From Kushneria pakistanensis (GTDB lineage Bacteria > Pseudomonadota > Gammaproteobacteria > Pseudomonadales > Halomonadaceae), in assembly GCF_014652795.1 (NCBI RefSeq), contig NZ_BMZM01000004.1, positions 248,001 to 312,000 on the forward strand: DNA of 64,000 bases, given 5' to 3'. A program made the translations under genes and the position numbers. Position 1 is the first letter of the stretch. Every line of letters begins with the position of its first letter. Below the pieces are notes generated by a model. It was not told the origin of the DNA. It made no database searches and saw nothing but the letters and a program-made list of their open reading frames with translations. Below, piece after piece: positions 8,641-18,108 of the stretch.

Positions 8641-9834
8641 ATGACCGCCATGCACGACGATGCCTTGCCCCTGTGCCGCCCCGCCCTGAATGACGCCGAT
8701 ATCGACGCCGTGGTGGCAGTACTTCGTTCCGGCTGGATCACGACCGGCGCCCGAAGCGCGCAGCTTGAGCAGGATATCTGCCGTCTGACCGGCGCCTTCG
8801 AGGCCGTTGCGCTCAGCAGTGCCACGGCCGGTATGCATCTGGCGCTGCTGGCGCTGGGTATTGGCCCCGGTGATGAGGTCATTACCCCCTCCATGACCTG
8901 GGTCTCGACTGTCAACATGATCGCTCTGACCGGGGCCACGCCGGTGTTCGTGGACATTGAGCCCGACACGCTGATGACCACCGCCGAGCAGATCGAGGCG
9001 CTGATCACGCCCAGAACCCGACTGATCATCCCGGTGCATTTTGCCGGCGCCTCACTGGATCTGGACCCCATTTACGGCCTGGCCGAGCGCCACGGCATTA
9101 CCGTAATCGAGGACGCCGCACACGCGCTGGGCGCACGCTACAAGGGGCGGCCGGTGGGCGCCCGGGGCCACTGCATTTTCTCCCTGCACGCCATCAAGAA
9201 TGTGACCTCGGCCGAAGGCGGCGTGTTCACTACCTTCGATCCGGTGCTGGCCGACAGAATCCGACGTCTGAAATTCCACGGGCTTGCCGTGGATGCCTTT
9301 GATCGGGAGACCCATGGACGTGCCCCGCAGGCCGAGGTCATCGAACCGGGGTTCAAATACAACCTGCCCGATATCAGCGCTGCTCTGGCGCTGGGCCAGC
9401 TTGAAAGACTTGAAGACATTACTGGCGCACGCCAGGCGCTGGCCGGGATCTACTTCGAGAAGCTCAGGGACATTCCCGGTATCACGCCGATTCAGTCTCC
9501 CGCGCATGAGCATGTTCACTGCCGACACCTGATGATCGTGCAGGTGGACCCTGACGTGGCAGGCGTTGATCGCAATCAGCTCATCGCTGAACTCAAGGCC
9601 CGAAATATCGGCGCCGGCATCCATTTCCTTCCGGTGCACGTTCAAAAATATTACCGCGACCACTACGCCGACCTTTATGACCGGCCCATGCCCGCACTTG
9701 CCAATACGACGCTGGTCGGAGGGCGGATCTGTTCATTGCCCCTGTTCCCCGACATGACCCCACAGGATGTCGAGCGCGTCATCAATGCGCTGAAAGCAAT
9801 AGTGCTCCCGAATGAAAACAGTGACCCCAAATGA
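8641..9834 (+). CDS. arnB: UDP-4-amino-4-deoxy-L-arabinose--oxoglutarate aminotransferase
   Basis: A 397-residue PLP-dependent DegT/DnrJ/EryC1 aminotransferase. The N-terminus [27 protein letters not shown] fits E. coli Arn[20 protein letters not shown] binds PLP phosphate/ring and [14 protein letters not shown] carries the Schiff-base Lys. The frame is open back to 8374, but those residues have no family counterpart and cover the promoter, so ATG 8641 is used (8650 is possible). The product makes UDP-L-Ara4N from the ketopentose. The stop overlaps the arnC start as ATGA. Confidence 0.93.
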   Translation: MTAMHDDALPLCRPALNDADIDAVVAVLRSGWITTGARSAQLEQDICRLTGAFEAVALSSATAGMHLALLALGIGPGDEVITPSMTWVSTVNMIALTGATPVFVDIEPDTLMTTAEQIEALITPRTRLIIPVHFAGASLDLDPIYGLAERHGITVIEDAAHALGARYKGRPVGARGHCIFSLHAIKNVTSAEGGVFTTFDPVLADRIRRLKFHGLAVDAFDRETHGRAPQAEVIEPGFKYNLPDISAALALGQLERLEDITGARQALAGIYFEKLRDIPGITPIQSPAHEHVHCRHLMIVQVDPDVAGVDRNQLIAELKARNIGAGIHFLPVHVQKYYRDHYADLYDRPMPALANTTLVGGRICSLPLFPDMTPQDVERVINALKAIVLPNENSDPK

Positions 9835-10886
9835 AAAATAATCAGCCCATCACCCTGGTCTCCGTGGTCATTCCTGTGTTCAACGAGGAAGTGACCCTGC
9901 CCGAACTGGTCCGGCGCACCACAGAGTCCTGTCAGGCTCTCAGGCAGCCCCATGAACTGATTCTGGTCGATGACGGCAGTCAGGACGGCAGCGCGGCCCT
10001 GATCGAAGCCATGTCAAAACGTCCGGACAGTGGCATTGTCGGGGTGATCCTCAATCGGAACTACGGTCAGCATAACGCCATCATGGCGGGCTTTGAGCAG
10101 GCGCGCGGCGATGTCGTCATCACCCTTGACGCCGATCTGCAAAACCCGCCGGAAGAAATCCCACGGCTGGTGGCCAAAATCGAGGAGGGCTTTGACTCGG
10201 TCGGCACGGTGCGCAAAAAGCGGCGCGACACACTGCTGCGTCGGCTGCCGTCAAGGCTGGTCAATCGGGCCGTCAAGATGGCCACCGGGGTCGAGATGAC
10301 CGACTACGGCTGCATGCTGCGCGCGTATCGGCGTCACGTGGTCGACGCCATGCTCGGCTGCCATGAAAGAAGCACCTTCATCCCCATTCTGGCCAACAAC
10401 TTCTCGCGTCGTACCACCGAAATCGACGTTCACCATGACGAGCGCGCCGACGGCCATTCGAAATACAGCCCCATGAAGCTGATCAGTTTGATGTTTGATC
10501 TTCTGACCAGCATGACGACCGCACCGCTTCGCATGCTCAGCCTGCTGGGCGGCGCCATGGCGCTGTTTGGCGTGGTCTTTGGCCTGTTTTTGATGGTGCT
10601 GCGTCTGGCGCTGGGCGCTGCGTGGGCCGGCGATGGCCTCTTTACGCTTTTCGCCATCCTGTTCGTATTGATCGGCGCGCAGTTTATCGGCCTGGGCCTT
10701 TTGGGCGAGTACATCGGCCGGATCTACAGCGATGTTCGCGCCAGACCCCGCTTTTTCGTTCAGGACCTGCTGATTGGCAGGGGCGTGTCCGAGCGAAGAA
10801 CGTCCGGTATTTCAAAAGAAGCGCCCGCTATTTCAAAAGAAGTTTCCGGTATCTCGAAAGAAACGACCCGCCAGACGGCGCATTGA
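9831..10886 (+). CDS. arnC: Undecaprenyl-phosphate 4-deoxy-4-formamido-L-arabinose transferase
   Basis: A GT2 glycosyltransferase of 351 residues, longer than the E. coli enzyme (322). [16 protein letters not shown] opens the GT-A fold; [12 protein letters not shown] contains the metal-binding DxD; two C-terminal membrane spans (about residues 235-260 and 268-292) anchor it to the inner membrane. The extra length is a charged tail with three 7-residue repeats ([21 protein letters not shown]), encoded by three 21-base repeats. It moves L-Ara4FN from UDP to undecaprenyl phosphate. Confidence 0.92.
   Translation: MKNNQPITLVSVVIPVFNEEVTLPELVRRTTESCQALRQPHELILVDDGSQDGSAALIEAMSKRPDSGIVGVILNRNYGQHNAIMAGFEQARGDVVITLDADLQNPPEEIPRLVAKIEEGFDSVGTVRKKRRDTLLRRLPSRLVNRAVKMATGVEMTDYGCMLRAYRRHVVDAMLGCHERSTFIPILANNFSRRTTEIDVHHDERADGHSKYSPMKLISLMFDLLTSMTTAPLRMLSLLGGAMALFGVVFGLFLMVLRLALGAAWAGDGLFTLFAILFVLIGAQFIGLGLLGEYIGRIYSDVRARPRFFVQDLLIGRGVSERRTSGISKEAPAISKEVSGISKETTRQTAH
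10806..10868 (+). repeat. Three 21-bp coding repeats in the arnC tail
   Basis: Units at 10806-10826, 10827-10847 and 10848-10868 share the core ATTTCAAAAGAA (ATCTCGAAAGAA in the third). They code ISKE heptads at the very C-terminus of ArnC, after the last membrane span, and end 18 bases before the arnC stop and 32 bases before arnA. Confidence 0.8.
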
Positions 10887-10899
10887 AGAAGACAACGAT

Positions 10900-12888
10900 A
10901 TGAAAGCCATCATTTTTGCGTATCACAATTTCGGCTGCGTGGGCCTCCAGAGTGTTCTGGACAGCGGTATCGAAATCGCCGCCATTTTTACCCATGTGGA
11001 CGATGCCAGCGAAAACGTCTTTTTTGGCTCGGTCGCCAAGCTGGCCGCCCAGCACGGTATCCCCGTGCATGCGCCGGAAAACGTCAATCATCCGATCTGG
11101 ATCGACAAGATCCGCATGATGCAGCCGGACATCATCTTCTCCTTTTATTATCGCCATCTGATCTGTCAGGAAATACTCGATATTGCCGAGCAAGGCGGCT
11201 TCAACCTGCACGGCTCGCTGCTGCCGGCCTATCGTGGGCGCGCGCCGATCAACTGGGCGCTCGTCAATGGCGAGAAGGAAACCGGCCTGACGCTGCATCG
11301 CATGACCCGCCAGGCCGATGCCGGCGACATTTTCTATCAGAAGCGCCTTGCCATCAGCGACGCCGATGACGCCGCCACACTGCACCAGCGCATGGTCGTT
11401 CTGGCACGGGAGATGCTCAATGAAGCGCTGCCGGAACTGATCAATCACCGGCTGGTGCCGGTGGCACAGGATGAAACAAAAGCCAGCACCTTTCCGCGGC
11501 GCACGCCCGAAGATGGCGAGCTTGACTGGTCACGTGATGCTCGCAGCCTTTTCAACCTGGTGCGTGCGGTGACCGAACCCTATCCAGGAGCGTTTACCTT
11601 CATGGGCGAGCGCAGGATCACGATCTGGAAGGCAAGAGCAGACCAGCAGCAGCATGACGTGAAGCCCGGTACCATCGTCTCTCTTTCCCCCCTGACGATT
11701 GCCTGCGGCCAGGGGTCACTGATCGTGGATGCCGCGCAGAGCGAGCAGGGGCTTTATCTGAGCGGTGAACGGCTGGTGAGCGAGCTGCACCTGGCGCCCG
11801 GCATGCAGTTCGGACCGTCCGCCAGCAGTCTGCTGGCCAAAAGAAAGCGTACCCGAGTGCTGATTCTGGGCGCCAATGGCTTCATCGGCACTCACCTGAC
11901 GCGTCGTCTGCTGCAGGAAGAAAAATACTCCGTGTATGCCATGGACGTCAGCGCCAGTCAGATCTCGGAGTTTCTGCCACACCCCAATTTCCACTTTGTG
12001 GAAGGTGATATCACCATTCATAACGAATGGATCGAGTATCAGATCAAGAAATGCGATGTGGTGCTGCCGCTGGTAGCGATCGCGACACCCATTGAATACA
12101 CGCGCAATCCGCTACGGGTATTTGAGCTCGATTTTGAAGAAAACCTCAAAATCATACGCAGCTGCGTCAAGTACAAAAAACGCGTCATCTTCCCGTCGAC
12201 GTCCGAGGTGTACGGCATGTGCACCGATGAAGCCTTTGACGAAGAGACCTCTCCCTTGATTGTGGGCCCCATTAACCGCCAGCGCTGGATCTACTCGGTC
12301 TCCAAGCAGCTGCTGGATCGGGTGATCTGGGCCTATGGCATCAAGGAAGGACTGAAATTTACCCTGTTTCGTCCCTTCAACTGGATGGGCACGCATCTGG
12401 ACAACCTGGGCTCGGCACGCATTGGTTCAAGCCGTGCCATCACGCAGCTCATTCTCAACCTGGTGGAAGGAACGCCCATCAACCTTATCGATGGTGGCGA
12501 GCAAAAGCGCTGCTTTACCGATATATCCGATGCCATCGAGGCACTCTTTCGCATCGTGGAAAACACCGATGGCGTCTGTGATGGACAGATCATCAATATC
12601 GGGGCACCGGAGAACGAAGCCAGCATCAAGGAGCTGGCCGAAAGCCTGGTCGTACGGTTTGAACGGCATCCGCTGCGCGATCGGTTCCCGCCCTTTGCCG
12701 GCTATAACCTGCTGGAGAGCACATCCTTTTATGGTGACGGTTATCAGGATGTCCAGCATCGTCAGCCCTGCATTCGTAATGCCAAAAGGATACTGAACTG
12801 GGCGCCGACCACGCATTTTGAAAGCACCATCGAGCAGACGCTGGACTTCTTCCTGAAAGAAGCGCTGGAAGAGCAGGCCCATGCGTGA
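10900..12888 (+). CDS. arnA: Bifunctional ArnA: formyltransferase / UDP-glucuronate decarboxylase
   Basis: A 662-residue two-domain enzyme (E. coli 660). The N-terminal formyltransferase has Asn102, His104 and Asp140 in the expected places ([12 protein letters not shown]...; QADAGD). The C-terminal SDR domain has the NAD motif [10 protein letters not shown], catalytic STSEVYG and YSVSK (Tyr-x-x-x-Lys). It oxidatively decarboxylates UDP-GlcA and later N-formylates UDP-L-Ara4N. The longer open frame from 10774 is rejected: the ATG at 10900 follows GAAGAAG and matches [10 protein letters not shown]. Confidence 0.95.
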   Translation: MKAIIFAYHNFGCVGLQSVLDSGIEIAAIFTHVDDASENVFFGSVAKLAAQHGIPVHAPENVNHPIWIDKIRMMQPDIIFSFYYRHLICQEILDIAEQGGFNLHGSLLPAYRGRAPINWALVNGEKETGLTLHRMTRQADAGDIFYQKRLAISDADDAATLHQRMVVLAREMLNEALPELINHRLVPVAQDETKASTFPRRTPEDGELDWSRDARSLFNLVRAVTEPYPGAFTFMGERRITIWKARADQQQHDVKPGTIVSLSPLTIACGQGSLIVDAAQSEQGLYLSGERLVSELHLAPGMQFGPSASSLLAKRKRTRVLILGANGFIGTHLTRRLLQEEKYSVYAMDVSASQISEFLPHPNFHFVEGDITIHNEWIEYQIKKCDVVLPLVAIATPIEYTRNPLRVFELDFEENLKIIRSCVKYKKRVIFPSTSEVYGMCTDEAFDEETSPLIVGPINRQRWIYSVSKQLLDRVIWAYGIKEGLKFTLFRPFNWMGTHLDNLGSARIGSSRAITQLILNLVEGTPINLIDGGEQKRCFTDISDAIEALFRIVENTDGVCDGQIINIGAPENEASIKELAESLVVRFERHPLRDRFPPFAGYNLLESTSFYGDGYQDVQHRQPCIRNAKRILNWAPTTHFESTIEQTLDFFLKEALEEQAHA

Positions 12889-13777
12889 GCCCGTCACACA
12901 AGTCGGTCTGCGCATCGATGTAGACACCTACCGAGGCACCCTGAAGGGGGTGCCTCGATTGCTGGACATCCTGGCCCGCCATGAGATCAGGGCCTCCTTT
13001 TTCTTTACGGTGGGCCCGGACAACATGGGGCGTCATCTCTGGCGACTGCTGCGACCGGACTTTGTCAAAAAGATGCTGCGCTCCAGGGCCAGCAGCCTTT
13101 ATGGCTACGACATTCTCCTCAAGGGGACGCTGTGGCCGGGGCCGGATATCGGCTGGAAGCTGGGTCACCTGATTCGTCAGACGCACCAGATGCAGCACGA
13201 AACGGGCCTGCATGCCTGGGATCATCACCGCTGGCAGACCCGCATCGATCGGATGAACCCGGCCGAGATCCATCGCGAGATCGAGCAGGGCCATCACCGC
13301 CTCGAGATGCTGCTTGATGCGCCCGTCACCTGTAGCGCCGTGGCCGGCTGGCGCTGCAACGAGACAGCGCTTGTCGAAAAGGAGCGGTTCTCCTTTCGAT
13401 ACAACAGCGACTGTCGTGGCGAGAGCATCTTTATGCCCGAGGGCTTGGGGACGCCGCAGATCCCGGTCACGCTGCCGACCTATGACGAGCTGATCGGTCA
13501 GCACGGCGTCACCGATGACAACTACAACCAGCATATTCTCGAGCGCATCGAACCCGGGCGGCTGAATGTGTACACGATTCATGCCGAAGCCGAGGGGATT
13601 GCCTGCGCGAGCATGTTCGAGAAGTTTCTGGTCGCGGCCGCCGGACGCGGCATTCGGTTTGTGCCTCTGGGCGCGCTGTTGCCGGCGGATCTCAACACGC
13701 TGCCCGTAGGCAGGCTGGAAAAAACCGGGTTATCAGGGCGGGAAGGGTGGGTCGCCCGACAGGCCATTCTTTCCTGA
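12881..13777 (+). CDS. arnD: 4-deoxy-4-formamido-L-arabinose-phosphoundecaprenol deformylase
   Basis: A 298-residue NodB-type polysaccharide deacetylase that removes the formyl group from the undecaprenyl carrier. [11 protein letters not shown] supplies the catalytic/metal Asp pair, and [14 protein letters not shown] supplies the metal His residues; [10 protein letters not shown] and YNSDCRGES are ArnD-specific. It overlaps arnA by 8 bases, so the two are translationally coupled. Confidence 0.94.
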   Translation: MREPVTQVGLRIDVDTYRGTLKGVPRLLDILARHEIRASFFFTVGPDNMGRHLWRLLRPDFVKKMLRSRASSLYGYDILLKGTLWPGPDIGWKLGHLIRQTHQMQHETGLHAWDHHRWQTRIDRMNPAEIHREIEQGHHRLEMLLDAPVTCSAVAGWRCNETALVEKERFSFRYNSDCRGESIFMPEGLGTPQIPVTLPTYDELIGQHGVTDDNYNQHILERIEPGRLNVYTIHAEAEGIACASMFEKFLVAAAGRGIRFVPLGALLPADLNTLPVGRLEKTGLSGREGWVARQAILS

Positions 13778-13783
13778 CAAGGC

Positions 13784-15451
13784 ATGATCAACATGAAAAG
13801 AACGTTCAGGCCTGCCGGGTGGTTTCTGGTCACGGGCTATTTTCTGGTGGCGTATCTACTGACGCTGAACGCCCCGGCGCTCTGGTCACCCGATGAGCTG
13901 CGCTACGGCGAAATGTCACGAGAGCTTCTGGCCCGGAGGGACTGGGCCGTGCCGCATTTCAACGGGCTGGTCTACTTCGAAAAACCAATCATGGGCTACT
14001 GGCTCAATGCCTTTGCCCAGATGCTGTTTGGCGAGACCAACTTCGCGGTCCGATTCATGTCGGCCCTGTCAGCCCTGGGCGGGGCGTTTTGCATCGTGTG
14101 GCTGGTGCGACGTCTCTGGGGCGCCGACCGGGCCTGGCTGTCGGGCGGCGTTTACCTGAGCCTTTTCATCGTGATGGCGGTGGGCACCTACAGCGTGTTC
14201 GACAGCTTTCTGGCGTTCTGGCTGACCGTGACCATGGTGGCCTTTTATGCGGCGCTGGAGTCCTCCTCATATCGTGAGCGCTGTCTTTATTATCTGCTGG
14301 CGGGGCTGGGCTGCGGCGGCGCCTTTCTGACCAAGGGCTTTCTGGCACTGGTGCTGCCGTTGATGGTGGTGGTGGCCTATAGCCTGGTGCAGCGGCGTGT
14401 CAAAACCCTGATGATTTACGGCTGGATCAGCGTGACCAGCGCACTGATCGTGACGCTGCCCTGGGCGCTGGCCATCCACTTCAGGGCGCCGGATTTCTGG
14501 CACTATTTCTTCTGGGTCGAGCATATCCATCGCTTCCTTGCAGCGGATGCCCAGCACGCCGCTCCGGTCTGGTTTTTCGTGCCGGTACTGCTTCTGGGAC
14601 TGATGCCCTGGACGCCCGTGGCGCTGCCGGCCCTGGCCCGACTGCGCGGTTCGCTCGCATCGCCTCTGGTGCGCTATGCGCTGCTGTGGGCGGTATTGCC
14701 CTTTATCTTTTTCTCCCTGTCCAGGGGCAAGCTTGCCACCTATATCCTGCCGTGCATGGCGCCACTGGCCATTTTGATCACCCACGCCCTGGGCCGGATG
14801 TTTGAAAGTCCGGGCGGGCGACGGTGCCTTCGACGTCTCTCCAGCATTCAGACGCTGGCCATGCTGGTCATGGCACTGGGCGTTGCGCTGGGCTTCTGGC
14901 TGGAACTGTTGCCGCTTGACGACGGCGAAGGCTACAAGGCGGGACTCTGGGTACTGTCTTTTCTTGTCTGGAGTGCGTGTCTTGCAGGGGCGGCCCGTAC
15001 CCGCAATATCAGAGGCTTTTTTGCGCTGTACATGCTGGCGCCCGTCGCATTTTTCATGCTGTTCGGGTTTGCGCTGCCTGATCGCACCCTCAAGGCCAAA
15101 CAGCCTGAAGGGCTCGTTCATCGGGTGGCCCCCTGGGTGAAGGAAGACACCGTTCTGGTTGCGGATTACCCCACCATCATGTCGGCGTTCAACTGGTATC
15201 TGAAACGCGATGACGTCTTTCTTTTCAAGCATCAGGGCGAGATGGAATACGGCCTGAGCCAGGCCGATGCCCGCCACCGGTTCATTGATGCCCGCGGGAT
15301 GGAAGACTTCATTGCCGATCAGCGTCGCCATCACGACGTCGTGGTTGAAATTCGAAGGCGCTCGTCTGATGAGAGCGATCTGCCGCCATCCGATCGACTG
15401 CTCCGGCATGGGCCTTACAGCGTTCTTTTCTATAAAAGGAGCGAGTCTTGA
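13784..15451 (+). CDS. arnT: Lipid A 4-amino-4-deoxy-L-arabinosyltransferase
   Basis: A 555-residue GT39/PMT-like membrane glycosyltransferase (E. coli 550). The first periplasmic loop has the essential acidic motif SPDELRYGEMSRELLARRDWAVPHFNGLVYFEKPIMGYW; about 12 transmembrane segments and a periplasmic C-terminal domain follow. It transfers L-Ara4N from undecaprenyl phosphate to lipid A phosphates at the periplasmic face, lowering the charge that polymyxin and cationic peptides need. It begins 6 bases after arnD; arnE overlaps its end. Confidence 0.94.
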   Translation: MINMKRTFRPAGWFLVTGYFLVAYLLTLNAPALWSPDELRYGEMSRELLARRDWAVPHFNGLVYFEKPIMGYWLNAFAQMLFGETNFAVRFMSALSALGGAFCIVWLVRRLWGADRAWLSGGVYLSLFIVMAVGTYSVFDSFLAFWLTVTMVAFYAALESSSYRERCLYYLLAGLGCGGAFLTKGFLALVLPLMVVVAYSLVQRRVKTLMIYGWISVTSALIVTLPWALAIHFRAPDFWHYFFWVEHIHRFLAADAQHAAPVWFFVPVLLLGLMPWTPVALPALARLRGSLASPLVRYALLWAVLPFIFFSLSRGKLATYILPCMAPLAILITHALGRMFESPGGRRCLRRLSSIQTLAMLVMALGVALGFWLELLPLDDGEGYKAGLWVLSFLVWSACLAGAARTRNIRGFFALYMLAPVAFFMLFGFALPDRTLKAKQPEGLVHRVAPWVKEDTVLVADYPTIMSAFNWYLKRDDVFLFKHQGEMEYGLSQADARHRFIDARGMEDFIADQRRHHDVVVEIRRRSSDESDLPPSDRLLRHGPYSVLFYKRSES

Positions 15452-15801
15452 ATACGACTCTTCTTTTTATCATTTCGCTGCTCTCAAGCGTCGCCAGCCA
15501 TTACTGGCAAAAGCGAACGGCGATCTATTTCGCGTGCTATCCCGGGATGGCGCTGTGGAAACGAGTGCTCTGCTACCAGCTGATGCTGTCGGTCTTCTTT
15601 TTGCTGCTGGGTGCGGTCACCTGGCTTTACGTGCTGCGTGACTGGAGTGTCTCGATGGCCTATCCGATGCTCAGTCTCAACCTGGTGCTTGTGATGCTGA
15701 TCTCGAAATTCAGCTTTGGCGAAGTGCTGTCGGTCCATCACTGGGTGGGCTGTGGCGTCATCCTGCTGGGCGTGGTGGTCATCGTGGCGTCTACAGGATG
15801 A
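15448..15801 (+). CDS. arnE: L-Ara4N-phosphoundecaprenol flippase subunit ArnE
   Basis: A 117-residue, four-span EamA/SMR-like protein (E. coli 111). SSVASHYWQKRTA and WSVSMAYPMLSLNLVLVMLISKFSFGE match the family. It starts within the arnT stop (4-base overlap) and its stop overlaps the arnF start. With ArnF it flips the carrier-linked sugar to the periplasmic side of the inner membrane. Confidence 0.9.
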   Translation: MNTTLLFIISLLSSVASHYWQKRTAIYFACYPGMALWKRVLCYQLMLSVFFLLLGAVTWLYVLRDWSVSMAYPMLSLNLVLVMLISKFSFGEVLSVHHWVGCGVILLGVVVIVASTG

Positions 15802-16226
15802 GCCCATCGATACGGTTTACGGACATGGCGCTGGTGGCGCTGAGTGTGGTGCTGGTGTCCACCGCGCAGCTTTCAATGAAGTGGGGCATGAGCCTTTTGC
15901 CGGTGGAGGGACTTGATCCCGACGTGATCGGCATTGCGCTGTCGGGGGGCGCCTGGCCGCCGCTTCTGGCCGTGGGGGCCGGGCTTGGGTGCTACGCGCT
16001 GTCGATGCTCTGCTGGGTGCTGGCCCTTCGAGCCGTGCCCCTGGGCGTAGCCTATCCCTTTTTGAGTCTGAGCTATGTGCTGGTCTATGTCGGCTCGCTG
16101 TGTCTGCCGGGGCTTGCGGACACCTTCTCGTGGCTGAAGCTGGCCGGTATCGCACTGATCATGACAGGGGTGGCCATCACCTTTTACGGCGGCTCGAAAA
16201 CGGTTCACCGGACATCCGGCACTTGA
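15798..16226 (+). CDS. arnF: L-Ara4N-phosphoundecaprenol flippase subunit ArnF
   Basis: A 142-residue, four-span partner of ArnE (E. coli 128). It has the typical STAQLSMKWGMSLLP and VPLGVAYPFLSLSYVLVYVGSLCLPGLADTFSWLKLAGIALIMTGV blocks. The ATGA overlap with arnE indicates coupled translation. This completes the arnBCADTEF set in the usual enterobacterial order, except that no pmrD or ugd is adjacent. Confidence 0.9.
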   Translation: MSPSIRFTDMALVALSVVLVSTAQLSMKWGMSLLPVEGLDPDVIGIALSGGAWPPLLAVGAGLGCYALSMLCWVLALRAVPLGVAYPFLSLSYVLVYVGSLCLPGLADTFSWLKLAGIALIMTGVAITFYGGSKTVHRTSGT

Positions 16227-16269
16227 GGAACATACCCAATGACAGGCATGAACAAGCGGGCAGGGCGGC

Positions 16270-18000
16270 ATGATGAACAGCGATAAAATGGCATTTTTAC
16301 GATCGTGGCAGTGTTATCTGGTGCTGGGGATCGTCGCGGTCGTTGTCAGCGGGCTTTTTGATCATGACGTTCTGACCCCGGACGAGCCTCGGGTCATGGC
16401 CGTCATCAAGAGCATGTTTCTTTCCGGCAATCTGGTCATTCCGGAGTTTGCCGGCATTCCCTTTGTGGAAAAGCCGCCGCTCTTTTTTGCCTACGCGGTG
16501 GGGCTGATGCACCTGACCGGGCTGGATGCCTTGATGGCCGGGCGCCTGGGGCTTGCGATCCTGTGTCTGCTGACGCTTCTGGCCACCTTTCGGTTTGCCT
16601 GTCTGCTGCAGGGCAGGCGCTTTGGCTGGGCCAGCGTTGCCGTGCTGGCAACACTTGAAGGGTTTCTCGTCAACTTTCACTGGCTGCGGGTGGATGCCGC
16701 GCTTGCGATGACCAGCATGGGCGCCATCTGGGCCTTCGGCGAGGCGTATCTGCGCGGTCGTTACCGCTGGCTTCTGGTGGCGGGTGTGTTCACCGGGCTG
16801 GCCTTTTTGAGCAAGGGCCCGGTGGCCATTGTGCTGTGCATCGCCCCGATATGGCTGCTGCTGTTCATGCGCCATCTTTATCTGCTGAAAGCGAATCTGC
16901 TGAAAACGACGTTTGAGCGCCGTAGTGCATGGGGTCGCATACTGGTCTGGCATCTTGTCGGCATGGCGCTGATGGCGCTGGTCATGGCCGCCTGGATCTA
17001 TCCCTTTTATCTAAAGGCTTCCCCGGAGCTCTGGCATGCCTGGTTCTGGGACAATCAGGTCGGGCGCCTGACCGGAGCCTCGACCGATACGCTGGGCCAT
17101 AACCACGACGGTGAACCCTTTTACTACGCCAGCGGTGTTATCGAATACACGCTGCCCTGGAGTGGTTTTCTCATCGCCTGGCTGGCGGTGACGTTCAGGG
17201 AACTTGTCACGCTGCGCGGGCGGATTCGCTGGCAGACGGCGCTGATGCTGGGCTGGCTGGTTCTGACCATGCTGGTACTGGGCATCTCGGTCACCAAGCG
17301 CACCATGTATATGGCGCCGCTGATGCCCATGTTTGCCCTGATGATTGCCGATGCGGCACTGCGCTTTCAGGGCCGAATCGCCACCTGGTATCGCCGCGGC
17401 TGGGCGCTGGCCATGGGGGTCTCGCTGGCCGTTTTTGCCGTTACGCCGCTGTGGGCACAGTACTTTCCGAAGGAAGCTTCCAGCGAGCTGATGCAGTGGC
17501 TGACCAGCTGGCACATTACGGCGCCGGTGATTGGACTGGCACTGACGCTGATGGTCTGCGTCGAAATAACCCGCTGGCCCGGCTGGGTCAAATTCGCCCT
17601 GATCACGATGCTCTTTTTCTGCAGCGGATTGAATCATCTGATGCCGGCGGTGGATGTAGCCAAGGACATGCGACGCGAGCTTCACGCGCTGGCGGTACAA
17701 ATTCCCGAGGCGCAGCGCACCAGAACGGCCAGCGTTGGATTTACCGAAACCATGTCTTCCATCTTCTACCTCTACAGCGACTGGACTGTGCCCGGGGTCG
17801 ATAGCGCGCGAGCACGTCGGATCCTGCTGGGGCAGGACGAGGAGTATGACTACCTGCTGCTGGATCGCTACAACTCGACGAAGGACCCGCTGACCTGGCT
17901 CGACCTGCCGGCGGATACACCCTATCGGGTACTGGCCGTGGGACACCCGCGAAGCAACAAGAAAAACGATGCCGTCTACTGGCTGACGGCCGCGCCCTGA
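16270..18000 (+). CDS. Second GT39-family (ArnT-like) membrane glycosyltransferase
   Basis: A 576-residue protein with the same layout as ArnT: TM1, then a periplasmic acidic motif TPDEPRVMAVIKSMFLSGNLVIPEFAGIPFVEKPPLFF, about 11 more spans, and a C-terminal soluble domain. It is clearly diverged from the ArnT three genes earlier. It starts 43 bases after arnF and is probably the last gene of the operon. The acceptor and donor are unknown; it may add another undecaprenyl-linked sugar to lipid A, core or a protein. A start at 16273 is equally possible. Confidence 0.75.
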   Translation: MMNSDKMAFLRSWQCYLVLGIVAVVVSGLFDHDVLTPDEPRVMAVIKSMFLSGNLVIPEFAGIPFVEKPPLFFAYAVGLMHLTGLDALMAGRLGLAILCLLTLLATFRFACLLQGRRFGWASVAVLATLEGFLVNFHWLRVDAALAMTSMGAIWAFGEAYLRGRYRWLLVAGVFTGLAFLSKGPVAIVLCIAPIWLLLFMRHLYLLKANLLKTTFERRSAWGRILVWHLVGMALMALVMAAWIYPFYLKASPELWHAWFWDNQVGRLTGASTDTLGHNHDGEPFYYASGVIEYTLPWSGFLIAWLAVTFRELVTLRGRIRWQTALMLGWLVLTMLVLGISVTKRTMYMAPLMPMFALMIADAALRFQGRIATWYRRGWALAMGVSLAVFAVTPLWAQYFPKEASSELMQWLTSWHITAPVIGLALTLMVCVEITRWPGWVKFALITMLFFCSGLNHLMPAVDVAKDMRRELHALAVQIPEAQRTRTASVGFTETMSSIFYLYSDWTVPGVDSARARRILLGQDEEYDYLLLDRYNSTKDPLTWLDLPADTPYRVLAVGHPRSNKKNDAVYWLTAAP

Positions 18001-18025
18001 ATGGGTTTGGTGGCCACTGATTATA

Positions 18026-18082
18026 CTTTTTAACATTCCGGCCGAGATCTTTTACATGCGCTGATACAAAAGCCATTAGTAT
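18026..18082 (+). promoter_or_regulatory. RND operon promoter, near copy of the arn promoter
   Basis: CTTTTTAACA (18026-18035), CTTTTACATG (18049-18058, again 23 bases later) and TAGTAT (18077-18082, again 20 bases after TTTACA). Flanking bases such as CAAAAGCC before the -10 and AATTTACCGGG/CATTTGCCGGG after it are shared with the arn promoter too. A common activator is therefore likely. Confidence 0.6.
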
Positions 18083-18108
18083 CCCCTCAAAATTTACCGG
18101 GAAAACCC

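Noticed and set aside
10774-10899. Upstream extension of arnA
   Set aside because: It lies in the arnC repeat tail read in another frame; ArnA begins at MKAIIF with a good ribosome site.
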